Shown here: one piece after another, positions 53,072 through 64,000 of the stretch
How positions within the stretch are numbered: position 1 is the first letter of the stretch
Layout: the number at the start of each line of letters is the position of its first letter
NCBI GenBank assembly: GCA_039707465.1
Contig: CM077647.1
Coordinates: 173,839,163-173,903,162 of the forward strand
Direction of reading: 5' to 3'
Source of the DNA: Rhabdophis nuchalis
Lineage: Eukaryota; Chordata; Lepidosauria; Squamata; Natricidae
Length of the DNA: 64,000 bases
Notes under the pieces: generated by a model
Told to the model about the DNA's origin: nothing
Seen by the model: only the letters and a program-made list of their open reading frames with translations
The model's database searches: none
Position numbers and translations under genes: made by a program

Positions 53072-54332
53072 TTTTTTTTTTTATTGAAAAAGTTTTATTG
53101 AGCTTTACAAATTTTTATACAAATAGGGCAAGGTAAATAAGGTTTAAAAAGACATTGTGAGAACCTCCATGTCAGAGTCAATGGCCCCATCTGAGGCTTC
53201 ATAAAAGAATATATAATTAATACAGTAAATTTTCATTTGTGCTACAAAGTGGACAGAAATACAAAGATATCATTGTAAAGTCTATGCTAGCAATCATGTA
53301 TAAACATCTGAATAAAAGTTGTATAATACAAAAATAAACTCACTTTTGAGATCTAAGTCTTTTGGCAATTGTATCGTCCTCTCCCTGACCTCCAGTGGGC
53401 GGGGCCGTGGCACCCTCCGCTCTCCCATTTTCATCCTCCAGGATTGAGGAATGTTTTTTAAGAAAGGCTTCCGCCTCTGCAATTGTTTTAATTCTCACCC
53501 TCCCTCCCTGAACACCAACATTCCCTCTGGCATCACCCACTTGAACCAAACCCCCTTTTTAAATAATCGTTTAGACAAGAAGGAATACTTCCTTCTTATC
53601 TCTCTAATCTTTTTCGGGACCTGCTTCAAGATGGCAACCTCATTCTGCTGGTACATTAAAGGACTGTCTCTCTGCGCTCTCAGGATCCTTTCCCTTGTCG
53701 ACCTCCTTACAAATTTAATATGGATCTCTCTGGGTACTTCATTTATCCTGGCATATGCTGAATTTATTCTATATATCAGATCAATGTCCCCCCCTAATAC
53801 CTTCTTTGCTCTTTTGTATATAATCTGCTAAAATTGTACACATTAAATCAGGCAGATCTTCATCAGGTGCCTCAGGGACGTTCTGAAATCTTAAAAAGTA
53901 AGACATCCTTTCAAAATCCATCCTAGACATATGACCAGTTAAATCCCCTATTTCATTATTAACACTTTTAAGCTCTTCCCTTGTCCCAGCCAACCCCAAC
54001 TCCAGACCATCAATCTTTTGTGTATTTTCCATTAATTTCTTCTGTGTTTCCAAAAGTTCTAATTTGGAACTGACATGGTCCTTCCGAATTTCTTTAATTT
54101 CTTTCATAATGTTCTGAAGAGTTTCGTCCATTGCTGCTAATTTAGCGTCCGTATCTGATTTTTCAGGTAACATCGAAGTGATTTTAGGTTGATGCGTCTG
54201 CTTTTTTGAAGCCATAATGAATGATGCAAGTTTTAGTCAGTAAAATGGCATCTGCTGGAGAGGAGTCTATGAGACAAGGTGGGAGCAGATTCCGGTGATC
54301 AAAGTCACAATTTCATTTAGTTATAATCCAGA
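53072..54332 (-). mobile_element. ORF1-only LINE-derived element, copy 3 (HAL1-like)
   Basis: 1,261 bp flanked by an exact 18-bp duplication gtacagcgattgaattct (53054-53071, 54333-54350). Minus-strand order: about 117 bp of 5' UTR, ORF1 (54215-53340), about 240 bp of 3' UTR, aataaaactttttc and a poly-A run. The clean duplication proves that the copy inserted in this form, with nothing between ORF1 and the 3' UTR. Confidence 0.88.
53340..54215 (-). pseudogene. LINE ORF1-type protein remnant, copy 3
   Basis: Starts MASKKQTHQPKITSML, coiled coil at about residues 25-95, then FERMSYFLRFQNVPEA. A run of seven G (six in copies 1 and 2) shifts the frame near 53795; the C-terminal part (VRIKTIAEAEAFLKKHSS to RSQK) is in another frame. 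Unlike copies 1 and 2, the codon after the KK-I motif near 53613 is AGA, not TGA. Confidence 0.8.
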
Positions 54333-54350
54333 GTACAGCGATTGAATTCT

Positions 54351-54834
54351 AACTAGAGAAAGCAGAACAGACTTTGAAGAAATAAAAGAAAAGTAGTTGA
54401 AGTGCAAGACAAAGACAAAGTCCACCAATGCCAGAGATCTTTCATAAGTGCAACCAATATCATTTCTGTTCTATACCTGGGCCTTAATCCTGAGTGAAAA
54501 GGATGCAGATAATGTGCTTCATCCATGACCTGCTGAACCAATTTCTTCCTGCCCTATTGAGCACAGCTTGGGCTGCTCATCCCCAAGGAATAATACTGAG
54601 CTGTCCAATGTTGCTTGAACAGCATTATCTCTGGCTCCCTCCCACACATCCCCCCCTTCTTTTGCCTCACAGGCACATCTGATATATCAACCAGCTTCGT
54701 TTATTGTTTTGCCCATGATCTTGTAACTACAGTATGTAGGAGTTACAATAGGAGCTAACCCTCCATCGATTAACATATCTGAACTAAAAATGACAGAGGA
54801 AATTACAGGTGGAAGACAGGGGGGTGGGCCTATC
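54351..54834. other. Intergenic stretch with no recognised feature
   Basis: Between copy 3 and an L2-clade fragment. Short minus-strand segments (MDEAHYLHPFHSGLRPRY) may be an older, very decayed L2-clade reverse transcriptase. Confidence 0.4.
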
Positions 54835-55990
54835 AAATGGTTGACCTGTGGAGTGCCCCAGTCCTCTTGCCCCTTCTGTTCAACATTTATGTGAAACCTC
54901 TGGGCGAGATCATCCAGGGTTTTGGGGTAAAGTTCCATCAGTACGCTGATGATACGCAGCTGTACATTTCGTCCCCAGACCACCCCAATGTTGCCCTTGA
55001 CATGATGTTCCAGTGCCTGGAGGCCGTGCGGATCTGGATGGAGAGGAACAGGCTCAGGCTCAACCCCTCCAAGACCGAATGGCTGTGGTTCCCGGCATCC
55101 CGTTACAGTCAGCTTGTTCCATCACTGGCTATGGGGGGGTGAGACCTTAGCCCCCACAGGAAGGGTTCACAACTTGGGTGTCCTCCTGAATGCATAGCTG
55201 TCCTTGGAAGATCATATGATGGCTGTCGCCAGGGGGGCTTTTTATCAGGTTCGCCTGATTTACCAGTTGTGTCCCTTCCTAGAATGGGATGCCCTACGCA
55301 CAGTCACTCATGCCCTTGTCTCTTCCCATCTGGACTACTGCAATGCTCTCTACATGGGGCTCCCCTTGAAGAGCACCCGGAGGCTCCAACTGGTCCAGAA
55401 TGTGGCCGCATGGGTAATTGTGGGAGTGACGCGATGCTCCCATGTAACACCTCTCCTGCGCGAGCTGCACTGGCTTCTGATGGTTTTCCAGGTGTGATTC
55501 AAGGTGTTGGTTACTATCTTTAAAGCGCTCCATGGCTTAGGACCTGGGTACTTACGAGACCGCTTTCTGCCACCAAGAGCCTCCCACTAGCAAGTACGCT
55601 CCCATAGAGAGGATCTCCTCATGGTGCCGTCGGCTAGTCAATGTAGACTGCCGACATCCAGGGGGAGAGCCTTCTCCGTGGGAGCACCTGCCCTCTGCAA
55701 CGAATGGCCCCCAGAATTTAGAACTATCCCTGACTTACGCACCTTCCACCATGGTCTCAAAACCTTTTTTTTCCAACAAGCCGGGCTGGCATAAAACATG
55801 GTTTTTTAAATTCATATTTTTATTAATTTTAATCAGGGTTAGTTTGGGGTTTTTTCCACGTTTTGGCCAGGGTGAATATGTTTTTAACAGCTTTTTAACT
55901 TTTGTATATTTGTTTTTATTCTGGCTGTGCACCGCCCTGAGTCCTTCGGGAGTAGGACGGTATAAAAAACCAATAAACTAAACTAAACTG
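54835..55990 (+). mobile_element. L2-clade LINE, 3' third
   Basis: Encodes the reverse transcriptase end ([36 protein letters not shown]) and the C-terminal part, with stops and frameshifts, then the 3' UTR signature caccgccctgagtccttcgg and an aacta-rich tail. Confidence 0.85.
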
Positions 55991-56099
55991 AACTAAACTA
56001 TCATGCACACAAAGGCCAAATTGATCAATAATGCATAAAGGCAAATATATCTTCAATGGTAGTTTTTACTCTCTGACAATGTTAGCAGAGACTTCATAT

Positions 56100-56123
56100 A
56101 CATATACATATACATACACATAA

Positions 56124-56155
<32 letters not shown>

Positions 56156-56160
56156 ATACA
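56100..56160. repeat. (CA)n-rich microsatellite
   Basis: CATA and CACA units next to a SINE fragment. Confidence 0.9.
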
Positions 56161-56162
56161 TT

Positions 56163-56460
56163 TTTGCTGATAAAGAAATGACCGAAAACTAGTATAGATC
56201 TATTTCAAGCTATTTAGCTCTCATCAGCTTGCCATACCCTTGGTGGGATTTGAACTTGGGCTGCTTACATATTAGGCACTTGTAATAACCTCTAAGTCAA
56301 AAGTGCTCCTCCCTTTATCAGCTGAGCCAGGGAAGTGATTAAATATATTTTTTCTTTTGTCAAAACACCTGGTCTGCCAAAATATGGCAGTATGCACCCT
56401 CCCAGACCAGGTGCTTTGACAGAAGAAAAAACACTCTGTGTGTGTGTGTGTGTGTTTATG
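56163..56460 (-). mobile_element. tRNA-related SINE
   Basis: Minus strand: box-B-like sequence is the complement of ggtgggatttgaacttgggc; the box A area is the complement of ataacctctaagtca. Same family as 17165, 17510 and 10985. Confidence 0.6.
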
Positions 56461-56559
56461 CATATGCATATACAATACAATACAATAGCAGAGTTGGAAG
56501 GGACCTTGTAGGGAAGGGACCTTTTTTCATTACAGTAATATATGTACTGTATATGTATA

Positions 56560-56880
<321 letters not shown>

Positions 56881-56994
56881 CAACTCTAAAAATAGCATAA
56901 CTGTAGCAGCTATGCCATATCTGCATTCTGCATACATACACACACACACACATATCTGCATTCTGCATACACACCGAAACACACACACACATAA

Positions 56995-57090
56995 TTATCT
57001 CCCCACTGAAATTATTCCAATGGTGATAATTTTCTCCCTTCATCAAAACTGAAAACAAATGAAGAAGACATTAGAGAAAAGAAAATATAG
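56995..57090 (+). promoter_or_regulatory. Extra copy of part of the gene D/E upstream block
   Basis: ctccccactgaaattattcc through catcaaaactg and agaagacattagagaaaag match 60842-60930 upstream of gene E nearly base for base. No V2R exon follows, so this is either a stray duplicated piece or a relic of a lost gene. Confidence 0.6.
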
Positions 57091-57119
57091 ATGATGACTC
57101 AGATAGGAAGCATGACAGG

Positions 57120-57360
57120 AGCAGTCAATGCCAGGCAGGGCAGAGCGATGGAGCAAAGGGATTCCACCTGACAAGTATTCTGCTAGTAAAGTAAAAGTGT
57201 GTAATGTGTGGTATGAGCTAAGGAACTATAAGGAAGTACTGGCACTACCCAAAGTTGAGCAAGTGAAGTGGAAAGAGGCCAAGAACAAAGAAATGGAATC
57301 CATGGGTGAACATAAAGTGTTCACATCGATGACTTTTCCACAGGGTTGCAAAGCAGTAGG
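57120..57360 (+). mobile_element. Ty1/Copia polyprotein fragment (start of RT region)
   Basis: Encodes EVLALPKVEQVKWKEAKNKE, EMESMGEHKVFT and CKAVGC, the hallmark of the start of the Copia reverse transcriptase (E...W..A...E...L......W). It stops where a TIR element begins at about 57362. Confidence 0.75.
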
Positions 57361-57361
57361 A

Positions 57362-57690
57362 TGTACTGCTTTTTCAGAGTATAAGATGCACATTTTTCCC
57401 CAAAAAGAGAGGGTGAAAATCTGGGTGCATCTTATACACTGAATACAGTATTTTTGGTCTCCCCAAACCCCACCCCCTTCACAAAAATGGACATGCAGAG
57501 AGTTTGGGAGGTCTGCAAAGTGCTCCTGAGGGCTGGGGAGGGCTGTACACCGCCCCGAGTCCCTTCGGGGAGACGGGGGTGGTTTATAAATCTAATAAAT
57601 TATTATTATTAAAAATACCTCTTCAAAATCTTGGTGCTTCTTATATTCTGGTGTATCTTATAGTCCAAAAATTACGGTAAATGGATGTAC
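57362..57690. mobile_element. TIR DNA element, interrupted by an L2-clade tail
   Basis: gtataagatgcacatttttc and gtgtatcttatagtccaaaa fit the ends of the 19413 family. An L2-like 3' end (57540-57612, caccgccccgagtcccttcg, plus strand) is inside. Confidence 0.6.
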
Positions 57691-57714
57691 AAAAAGAAAG
57701 TACTACCCAACAAT

Positions 57715-58388
57715 TTATTTTTTTATTTTTTTATTTTAATTAAATTTATACCCCGCCCTTCTCCGAAGAGGACCCAGGGTGGTGCACAGGAATTTTAAAA
57801 CACATACAAAATCAAAATATAAAATTTAAAAACATATTAAATACCCATCCTGCGCTAAAATCCAATTAAAATCCCCAAAATTAAAACTGTCTAAAATAGT
57901 CACAGCGGAGGTTACGCTAGGCCGGCTTTGTAAAAGAAATGTGTCTTTAGACACTGGTGGAAGAGGCGGAGGTCCGAGATGGTGCGAAGTTCAGGGGGTA
58001 GGTCGTTCCAAAGGGCAGGGCCTGCCACAGAGAAGGCTCTTCCCCTAGGTGTTGCCAGTCGGCATTGCCCGGCCGACGGCACCCTGAGAAGGCCCTCTCT
58101 GTGGGAGCAGATCGGTTGAAGGGATGTATGGGGCAGGAGACGGACTTGCATATAACTAGGTCCCGAGCCATGGAGCGCTTTGAAGATGGTCGTCAAAACC
58201 TTGAAGCGCACCCGAAAGACCACAGGTAGCCAGTGCAGCTCGCTCAGGATCGGTGTTATGTGGGAGTGTCTAGGAGCTCCCGTAATCACCCGCGCGGCTG
58301 CATTCTGGACTAGCTGTAGCTTTCAAGTGCACCTCAAGGGAAGCCCTATGTAGAGAGCATTACAGTAGTCGAGTCGGGATGTCACAAT
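57715..58388 (-). mobile_element. L2-clade LINE 3' fragment inside the Copia element
   Basis: Minus-strand C-terminal ORF (RHSHITPILSELHWLPVVFR to LFHQCLKTHFFYKAGLA), 3' UTR with the gtgcaccaccctgggtcc form and a T-rich tail at 57715. Confidence 0.87.
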
Positions 58389-58867
58389 TAGGTCCAGTAT
58401 AAGGCAAGATTAGTGGCACAAGTTTTTTCACAAAACAAAAATGTGCACTATAATGAGGTATTCACACCTATGGTAAAGAGTGATAGCATAAGGTTTTCGC
58501 TAGTGTTAGCAGCAGCCCGTGACCATAAAGTTGGGCATTTTGATATAACCGCAGCATTACTCAATGCTGAATTAGAGGAAGAAATTTACATGGTTCAAGC
58601 ACCAGGGTATGAAAGCAAAAGACCTAACACTGTGAATAAATTGAACAAGGCCATTTATAGGCTGAAGCAGTCAGCCAGGAATTGGAATATCTGTTTAGAT
58701 GTGGCATTGAAGGGTCTCGGGTTCAAGAGTTGCAAGACTGATGGTTGCATGTATTCTGGAAAGTTACAAGGTGGGAATTGTCAATTATCAGCATTTGTGG
58801 ATGATCTTTGTTTCATTTCAAAGAATCTGTCACAGGTAAAAGAATTTGCTAATCAGTTAGAGAAGAA
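58389..58867 (+). mobile_element. Ty1/Copia reverse transcriptase fragment
   Basis: Frame with VQYKARLVAQVFSQ, FTPMVKSDSIRF, HFDITAALLNAELEEEIYM, LKQSARNWN and the catalytic FVDD (residue 129 of the frame from 58413), all in the order of the Copia RVT_2 domain. It directly continues 57120-57360 if the insertions are removed. It ends where CR1 begins. Confidence 0.88.
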
Positions 58868-59495
58868 GCTGCCAAAAAAGCCAACACAGTTCTAGGCTGC
58901 ATCAACAGAGGGATAGAATCTAGATCGCGTGAAGTGTTAATGCCACTGTATAGTGCCTTGGTAAGGCCACACTTGGAATACTGCATACAGTTTTGGTCGC
59001 CACGATGTAGAAAAGACGTGGAGACTCTGGAAAGAGTGCAAAGAAGAGCAACCAAGATGATTAGAGGACTGGAGACTAAGACATATGAAGAACGGCTGCA
59101 GGAGCTGGGTATGTCTAGTTTGATGAAGAGAAGGACCAGGGGAGACATGATAGCAGTGTTCCGATATCTCAGAGGGTGCCACAAAGAAGAGGGAGTCAAA
59201 CTATTCTCCAAGGCACCTGGGGGCAGGACAAGGAGCAATGGGTGGAAACTAACCAAGGAGAGAAGCAACTTAGAACTAAGGAGAAATTTCCTGACAGTTA
59301 GAACAATTAACCTCTGGAACAGCTTGCCTCCAGCAGTTGTGAATGCCCCAACCCTGGAAGTCTTTAAAAAGATGTTAGACAGCCATTTGTCTGAAATGGT
59401 ATAAGGTTCCTGCCCATGCAGGGGGTTGGACTAGAAGACCTACAAGGTCCCTTCCAACTCTGCTATTGTATTGTATTGTATTATTGTATTGTAAG
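58868..59495 (+). mobile_element. CR1 LINE 3' fragment, well preserved
   Basis: Open frame 58934-59404 ([20 protein letters not shown] to [10 protein letters not shown]), 3' UTR ggttggactagaagacctac, and ATTGT tail. It starts at the same CR1 position as the copy at 49205 (gctgccaaaaa, then gccaacacagttctagg). Confidence 0.9.
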
Positions 59496-60000
59496 TTTGA
59501 ACTGACATATTTGGGTGAAATACAAACTATTTTGGTGTAGAGATTAAAAAAAGGTTCAGTCAAAGAAAAAAAATTGAACAGCTGTTGGAGAGATACAACA
59601 TGAAGGATTGTAATTCTGTTTCAACATCTATAAGTGTATATTTTCACAACTATTTGGGTGAGGCCATAGAAATGAGTCAGCCAGTGGGAACTGTTTGGTG
59701 ACTGAGGCACAGGATTTGTTGTGTGACCCATGCGAGACCTCTTGGAACCTGGGTATGGCTTAGATTAACTGTTCTGTGCTATGAGAGTACATTTGTCTTT
59801 GCTTGAGAGTACCTGCTTGAGAATACTTCTCTCTACGACATTGCAAGAGCTGCATGGGTATGGTATACATGCATCATGTTTTATATTTTTGTATATAAAG
59901 AAGTTTCTTCTATATAACGAATCCTGCTGAATTATTTGCTTGTGTGCTGGCTGGATCGCTACAAACTCCGATAGTGTCCAGTGTTTGTTGTGGTGAACCT
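59496..60000 (+). mobile_element. Ty1/Copia remnant and possible 3' LTR
   Basis: 59500-59690 encodes LTYLGEIQT, then IEQLLERYNMKDCNSVST, the region after the Copia catalytic core. About 59690-60000 is non-coding with a TATA-like gtatataaagaag and may be the 3' LTR. No second LTR was found, so LTR borders are a guess. Confidence 0.65.
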
Positions 60001-60019
60001 TTCATGAATGTAAAAATAT

Positions 60020-61207
60020 TTTTTAGCTGAAAAGTGGAAAATGACCAGTTTTAATGCTCAAAGTGTACCAATGATATGAATTGAAGTTCCCCTCTGAACT
60101 TATATCTATGTCACGGAGAGATGCTAAATTCAACATATGTATTTGTGTATGTTTGGGCATGTATGAATATGTACTCTGTGTGTGTATACACACAGTGGAG
60201 ATACACATAATGATACACATACAAGCATACACACCATATTTTTCAGAGTGTAAAACACACCGGAGTATAAGACACAATGAGGTTTTGAAGAGGCAAGTTT
60301 AAAAAAAGTTTTTACACTCTGCAAACATCCCCAAAACACCCTTTTTTGTGAAAACTGGTCCAGAAGCTCCCTGAAAGCCTTCTACAAGCTATGCATGGCC
60401 TTTTTGGTGAAGGGATGAGGTTTCGGGAAGTAACAATGCTTTATTCAGTGTATAAGATGCACCCAGAATTTCAGCCTCTTTTTTGAGGGAAAAAGGTGTA
60501 TCTTATACTCCGATAAATATGGTATATATTCATACACACACGCACACAGAGACACACGCACAAAGAGACTGAGGGAGACATAATGTACTCCCCACTGAAA
60601 TTATTCCAATTGTGATAATATTCTCCAGTCATTAAAGCTAAGAGATAAATTAAACTTCACCTCTGAACTTCCCCTCTATGTCACAAAGAGATACTAAATT
60701 CAATAAATGTATATGTGCATCTCACTCTCTCTCTCTCCATGTATGTATATGTACATACATACATACCTACATATTCATATATACAGTATATATTCATACA
60801 CAGAGAGACACACACACAAAGATACTGAGGGAGACATAATGAACTCCCCACTGGAATTATTCCAATGGTGATAATATTCTCCCTTCATCAAAACTGTAAA
60901 CATATGAAGAAGACATTAGAGAAAAGAACATATATAGAAAAGGACTGCCCCATGGGCACTGGAGAGTAGAAGGCAAGAACACACAAGTCTTGTGATTTCA
61001 ACTGCCTCAAATTAAATTGTGTTACAGGATCTCTACCTTCCCATTCAGACCTTTTTCAGAATTATCACTACATGCAATAAGAATCAGAGCTAAGAGTCAG
61101 TCTTCAGTCTTGCTCTTGCCAGGAATATTGAGGTTGGTTTATGCAGATTAACATGGGAAGCTGCTGCTGGAGGACAGTCCAAACTTAGAGAGCATTTAAT
61201 GCAAAGA
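60020..61207 (+). promoter_or_regulatory. Gene E upstream region, shared with gene D
   Basis: 60020-60105 and 60836-61207 align with gene D upstream. Between them lie microsatellites, a TIR element (60236-60525) and an extra piece of the block (60582-60650, ccccactgaaattattccaa). A TATA-like tatatagaaaagg lies at 60931, about 277 bp before the ATG. Confidence 0.5.
60236..60525. mobile_element. TIR DNA element, short copy
   Basis: Ends ccatatttttcagagtgtaa and cttatactccgataaatatgg; inside has ctctgcaaacatcccc. Same family as 19413-20182. Confidence 0.65.
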
Positions 61208-61404
61208 ATGTTCTTTCTTCTTCTATTTCCACTCTTCAAAGTGAAGTCTGTGCCATGCCACTCAGGTGAACCCATACCTGTTCCAAATGAATGGTACCAG
61301 CAAGGTGACTTTGTCATCGGTGGGATGGTATCCATGGCTAACTACCAATTTAATGAAGTTTCATTTCGGCAGCATCCCTCTCAGGAGTACTTTGAACATC
61401 CAGA
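61208..61404 (+). CDS. VMN2R-like: V2R gene E exon 1 (signal peptide, start of ligand domain)
   Basis: Leader [17 protein letters not shown], then [19 protein letters not shown]. Donor gtaag at 61405, phase 2. Confidence 0.94.
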
Positions 61405-63038
61405 GTAAGCAATTCTTAGCATTCAACCTTTGTGTTATATCTATGTAGGAATTGCAATGACTAAAGGGGAAAGTAGATTATTTTATTTCACAATGAGAAC
61501 AGTCTGTTATGTGGAACTAAGTGTTTTCAGGGATATTGGCTACACTTTGATTCAATCTGCAACAATGCAAATCACAAGTTCAGTGCAGGAGAGTTAAATA
61601 TAGAGTTGGATTGGTCATTCTCCAATTGTGCATGCATATGGGAGTAAAGCATCTCTCTGAAGTTCCAGGAAAAAATTAATGATATGTGTACATTCATCCT
61701 GTTTTCAGCGTGCTAACAAAATTTTACCAACATGTCATTTCCTTGGTCTTTGCTGTGAAGGAGATCAATGAGAATCCAGAAATCTTGTCCAATGTCACTC
61801 TTGGCTTCTACATTCACGATAGTTACTACAATGCCATCATGACCTATCGGACCACGATGGATCTGCTCTTCAGATCAGAGAGATTAGTCCCCAACTATAA
61901 ATGTGACACCAGGAGAAAACTCATCTCTATCATAGGAGGGCTCAGTTTTGGAACATCCTCCTATATCACAAATCTGGTGAAGTTTTACAAGATTCCACAG
62001 GTGGGATTTTTAGAAACAAAGGCATTAAAATTCCCTCTTCCTTTCTTCTTTTTCCAAACTAGGGCTATTAAAAATAGTTATCCTATGTCCACACACCTCA
62101 ACAATCTGACCAAATCTGTTGGAAAATATGAAGAAAAAAAGATACTGATATGTTTTCCTAATATGTGTTTCTTTTAGCTCACATATGGATCATTTACCCC
62201 ACAAGATGCTTATAGCACAGAGGTTCCCTTCTATTACTCCATGGTCCCAAATGAGTCTTCGCAGTACATGGGGATAATCCGACTGCTTCAACATTTTGGG
62301 TGGATTTGGGTTGGGCTCTTTGCTATTGATAACCCCGAAGGAGAACATTTTCTGCAGACCATGGAATCCCTTTTTCCCCAGTATGGCATCTGCTCTGCTT
62401 GTATGGAAAGAATTCCATTATTAACTTACTGGGATAAATTTTTTGAGATGGTTAGGAAATTGCAAAATGTTTACAAACACATAATTGATGAGAAGTTCAA
62501 CACCTTTGTCATCTGTGGAGAATCTTTGACCATTGCATGGTTAACCAATATAATTTTTTGGCTTGATCCTGGACACGAGCAGAGCTCCTTGGGAAAGGTG
62601 TGGATCATAACTGCCCAGATGGATTATTTGTTAACAGGAATGAATAAAAAATGGGATCGGCAGTTCTTTGATGGTTCCATTGGCTTTACAATTCACTCCA
62701 AAGAAATTCCAGGGTTCAAGGAATTCTTGAAGTTCATAAAACCTCCTTGGATTCCAGGAGATGGATTTTCCCCACTATTCTGGGAACAAGCCTTCGACTG
62801 TTCATTACCATCCCCTTCTTTGACCAAAGTGGACGATAACATCTGCACTGGAAAGGAGAAGCTATGGGACATTCCTGGGGCTCTTTTTGAGGTGGAGATG
62901 TCTGGGCACAGCTATAGTGTCTATAATGCTGTCTACGTATTGGCTCAAGCTTTCCATGCTCTCTTCTTACTTCAATCTAATCACAGGCATTTTTTGAGGA
63001 ATAAATTATCAGCCTATGAAGAATCACAGGCATGGCAG
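61208..63038 (+). CDS. VMN2R-like: V2R gene E: type-2 vomeronasal receptor, exons 1-3, cut by window end
   Basis: Exons 61208-61404, 61709-62000 and 62178-63038, all GT-AG and in frame: 450 codons with the leader and most of the Venus-flytrap domain. The rest (exons 4-6) should lie beyond 64000, since nothing like exon 4 occurs in the last 960 bp. The start at 61208 ([10 protein letters not shown]) is preferred over the ATG three codons earlier because only the later one is kept in gene D and it makes exon 1 exactly 197 nt. Very similar to gene D over all three exons and in the upstream region, but in the opposite direction, so the two are recent paralogues arranged head to head. Confidence 0.92.
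61709..62000 (+). CDS. VMN2R-like: V2R gene E exon 2 (ligand-binding domain)
   Basis: 292 nt, acceptor ttttcag at 61702-61708, donor gtggga at 62001. [20 protein letters not shown] to FYKIPQ. Confidence 0.95.
62178..63038 (+). CDS. VMN2R-like: V2R gene E exon 3 (main Venus-flytrap lobe)
   Basis: 861 nt, acceptor cttttag at 62171-62177, donor gtgatt at 63039. [37 protein letters not shown], ending in AWQ. Confidence 0.95.
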
Positions 63039-63384
63039 GTGATTGGTGTGCTACAACTATTTTGTACTTGACACTAGCAAAGTACAACATTGGGGTACAT
63101 GATTCAGACTGGGAAGTGGCAACTACCATACCAAAATTTGTCTATTAATGATATTTATTTGCCTCCCTCTATTTGCATCTTTACTGCATCTATTTGCAGT
63201 AAAAGAGAGCTGATATGATGGACTATGGTGAAGGGGAAATTTTCTTGAAAGAAGGGAGCACTTTCAGAACCTGTTTGCAGGGGAGAGAAGAGGCAAACAG
63301 CCTCAAAAGAAAAGACAGAGGAAGAGAGTTAGAGGGGACATTGGAAGAGAGTTAGAGTTAGTTTTCAATCCTGCTACTTACCCT

Positions 63385-63698
63385 TCTTCTTCTATCTTTT
63401 TAATTAAATAAGGCCCTGTTTCTAATGGGTCTTCCAAAAGAAATACTAAGTCATCTGTGAACGCTTGTGGTTTATAAGTTTCCTTTTTTTATTTCCATAC
63501 CCTTTTTCTCTGTATCCTGTCTAATGTTTCTATTCAATACTTCCAGTGTCATTATAAATAACAGGGGAGACAGGAGACATCTTTAACTTGTATCTTTCTT
63601 AATTTTAATCTTGTCAGTTATGTCTCCATTTACCATCGCCTTTGCATTTTGTTTATAATATATCGCCTTGATCATGTTAATAAATCTCTCCCCAAAGT
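63385..63698 (-). mobile_element. L1 ORF2 reverse transcriptase fragment
   Basis: Minus strand encodes DFGERFINMIKAIYYKQNAK, then LSPLLFIMTLEVLNRNIRQ, with stops. Matches the L1 RT region around the PLSPLLF motif. Confidence 0.75.
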
Positions 63699-63699
63699 C

Positions 63700-63910
63700 C
63701 AATTGTTGTTTTTGCTTTGAAGGGCAGCGATATTGTCGATGGTGTTAAATAGTTTTATGTTATCAGCGAAGAGGTTGCAGCAGCTTATAATATGGTTGCA
63801 AAGGTCATTTATGTAAAGCAGAAAGAGTGTGGGTCCTAAAACTTTACAGAAGTCTATATAAACTGCATCTATTGCTTTACCCTGGTCTAGTTGTGCAGGT
63901 TATGGCTTTT
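63700..63910 (-). mobile_element. Jockey-superfamily LINE RT fragment
   Basis: Minus strand encodes LFLLYINDLCNHIISCCNLF and ADNIKLFNTI, an RT palm region of the CR1/Jockey group, not L1. It directly abuts the L1 fragment. Confidence 0.65.
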
Positions 63911-64000
63911 TAATAATTTTACCTTTTAATGAAGATAATTAAGGAATGCTGTTTAGCTGAACCAATTATACTTCAGTACTTATCATGTCCTTAGCAGCCA

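Noticed and set aside
63039..64000. Exon 4 of gene E before the window end
   Set aside because: No frame with the LH.FL..I.FNN or IVWH..FNQ motifs occurs on the plus strand; the stretch holds LINE fragments.

Overview
This is vertebrate nuclear DNA, most likely from a snake or another squamate reptile. The genes have introns with GT-AG boundaries. The repeats fit squamates: CR1 and L2-clade LINEs, L1 pieces, an ACA-Sauria-like tRNA SINE, and very long tetra- and pentanucleotide arrays. No bacterial, organellar, rRNA or CRISPR feature was seen. The species call is inference.

The only protein-coding host genes I can support are type-2 vomeronasal receptors (V2R, class C GPCRs). They share one six-exon plan: signal peptide and start of the ligand-binding domain (197 nt), a 292 nt exon, the large Venus-flytrap exon (858-861 nt), a 228 nt exon, a 127 nt cysteine-rich exon, and a final exon of about 900 nt with the seven membrane helices. 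Gene A (+, 1905-10708, 867 aa) is complete. Gene B (-, 15491-31885) has all six exons but its first exon has no visible signal peptide. Gene C (+, 32701-37466) is a relic of a final exon cut into three pieces by retrotransposons. Gene D (-, 41294-50502, 868 aa) is complete. Gene E (+, exons 1-3 at 61208-63038) runs off the right edge. A and B are tail to tail; D and E are head to head and share about 400 bp of conserved upstream sequence. The receptors would act at the dendrite surface of vomeronasal sensory neurons, binding peptide or protein cues.

Everything else is transposable-element and microsatellite sequence. The main items are three ORF1-only LINE-derived elements (12037-14132, 38943-41008, 53072-54332) with target-site duplications and no ORF2; an almost full-length L2-clade LINE (32975-36346) inserted in another repeat whose empty form occurs at 2365-2640; a hAT-like MITE family, four copies of which have exact 8-bp target duplications; three solo LTRs with 5-6 bp duplications; a broken Ty1/Copia element (57120-60000); and a nested stack in gene B intron 4 (CR1 holding an L1 tail and a hAT-like element that itself holds a solo LTR).

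The observations I rate highest are the ORF1-only family, which resembles the half-L1 (HAL1) idea known in mammals; an inverted duplication that put a copy of gene B exon 5, with its splice donor deleted, antisense into gene D intron 5; and the shared promoter block of D and E, part of which recurs at two further places. Splice sites, frames and target duplications were read by eye from the sequence; family names come from recognising motifs, not from a database search.
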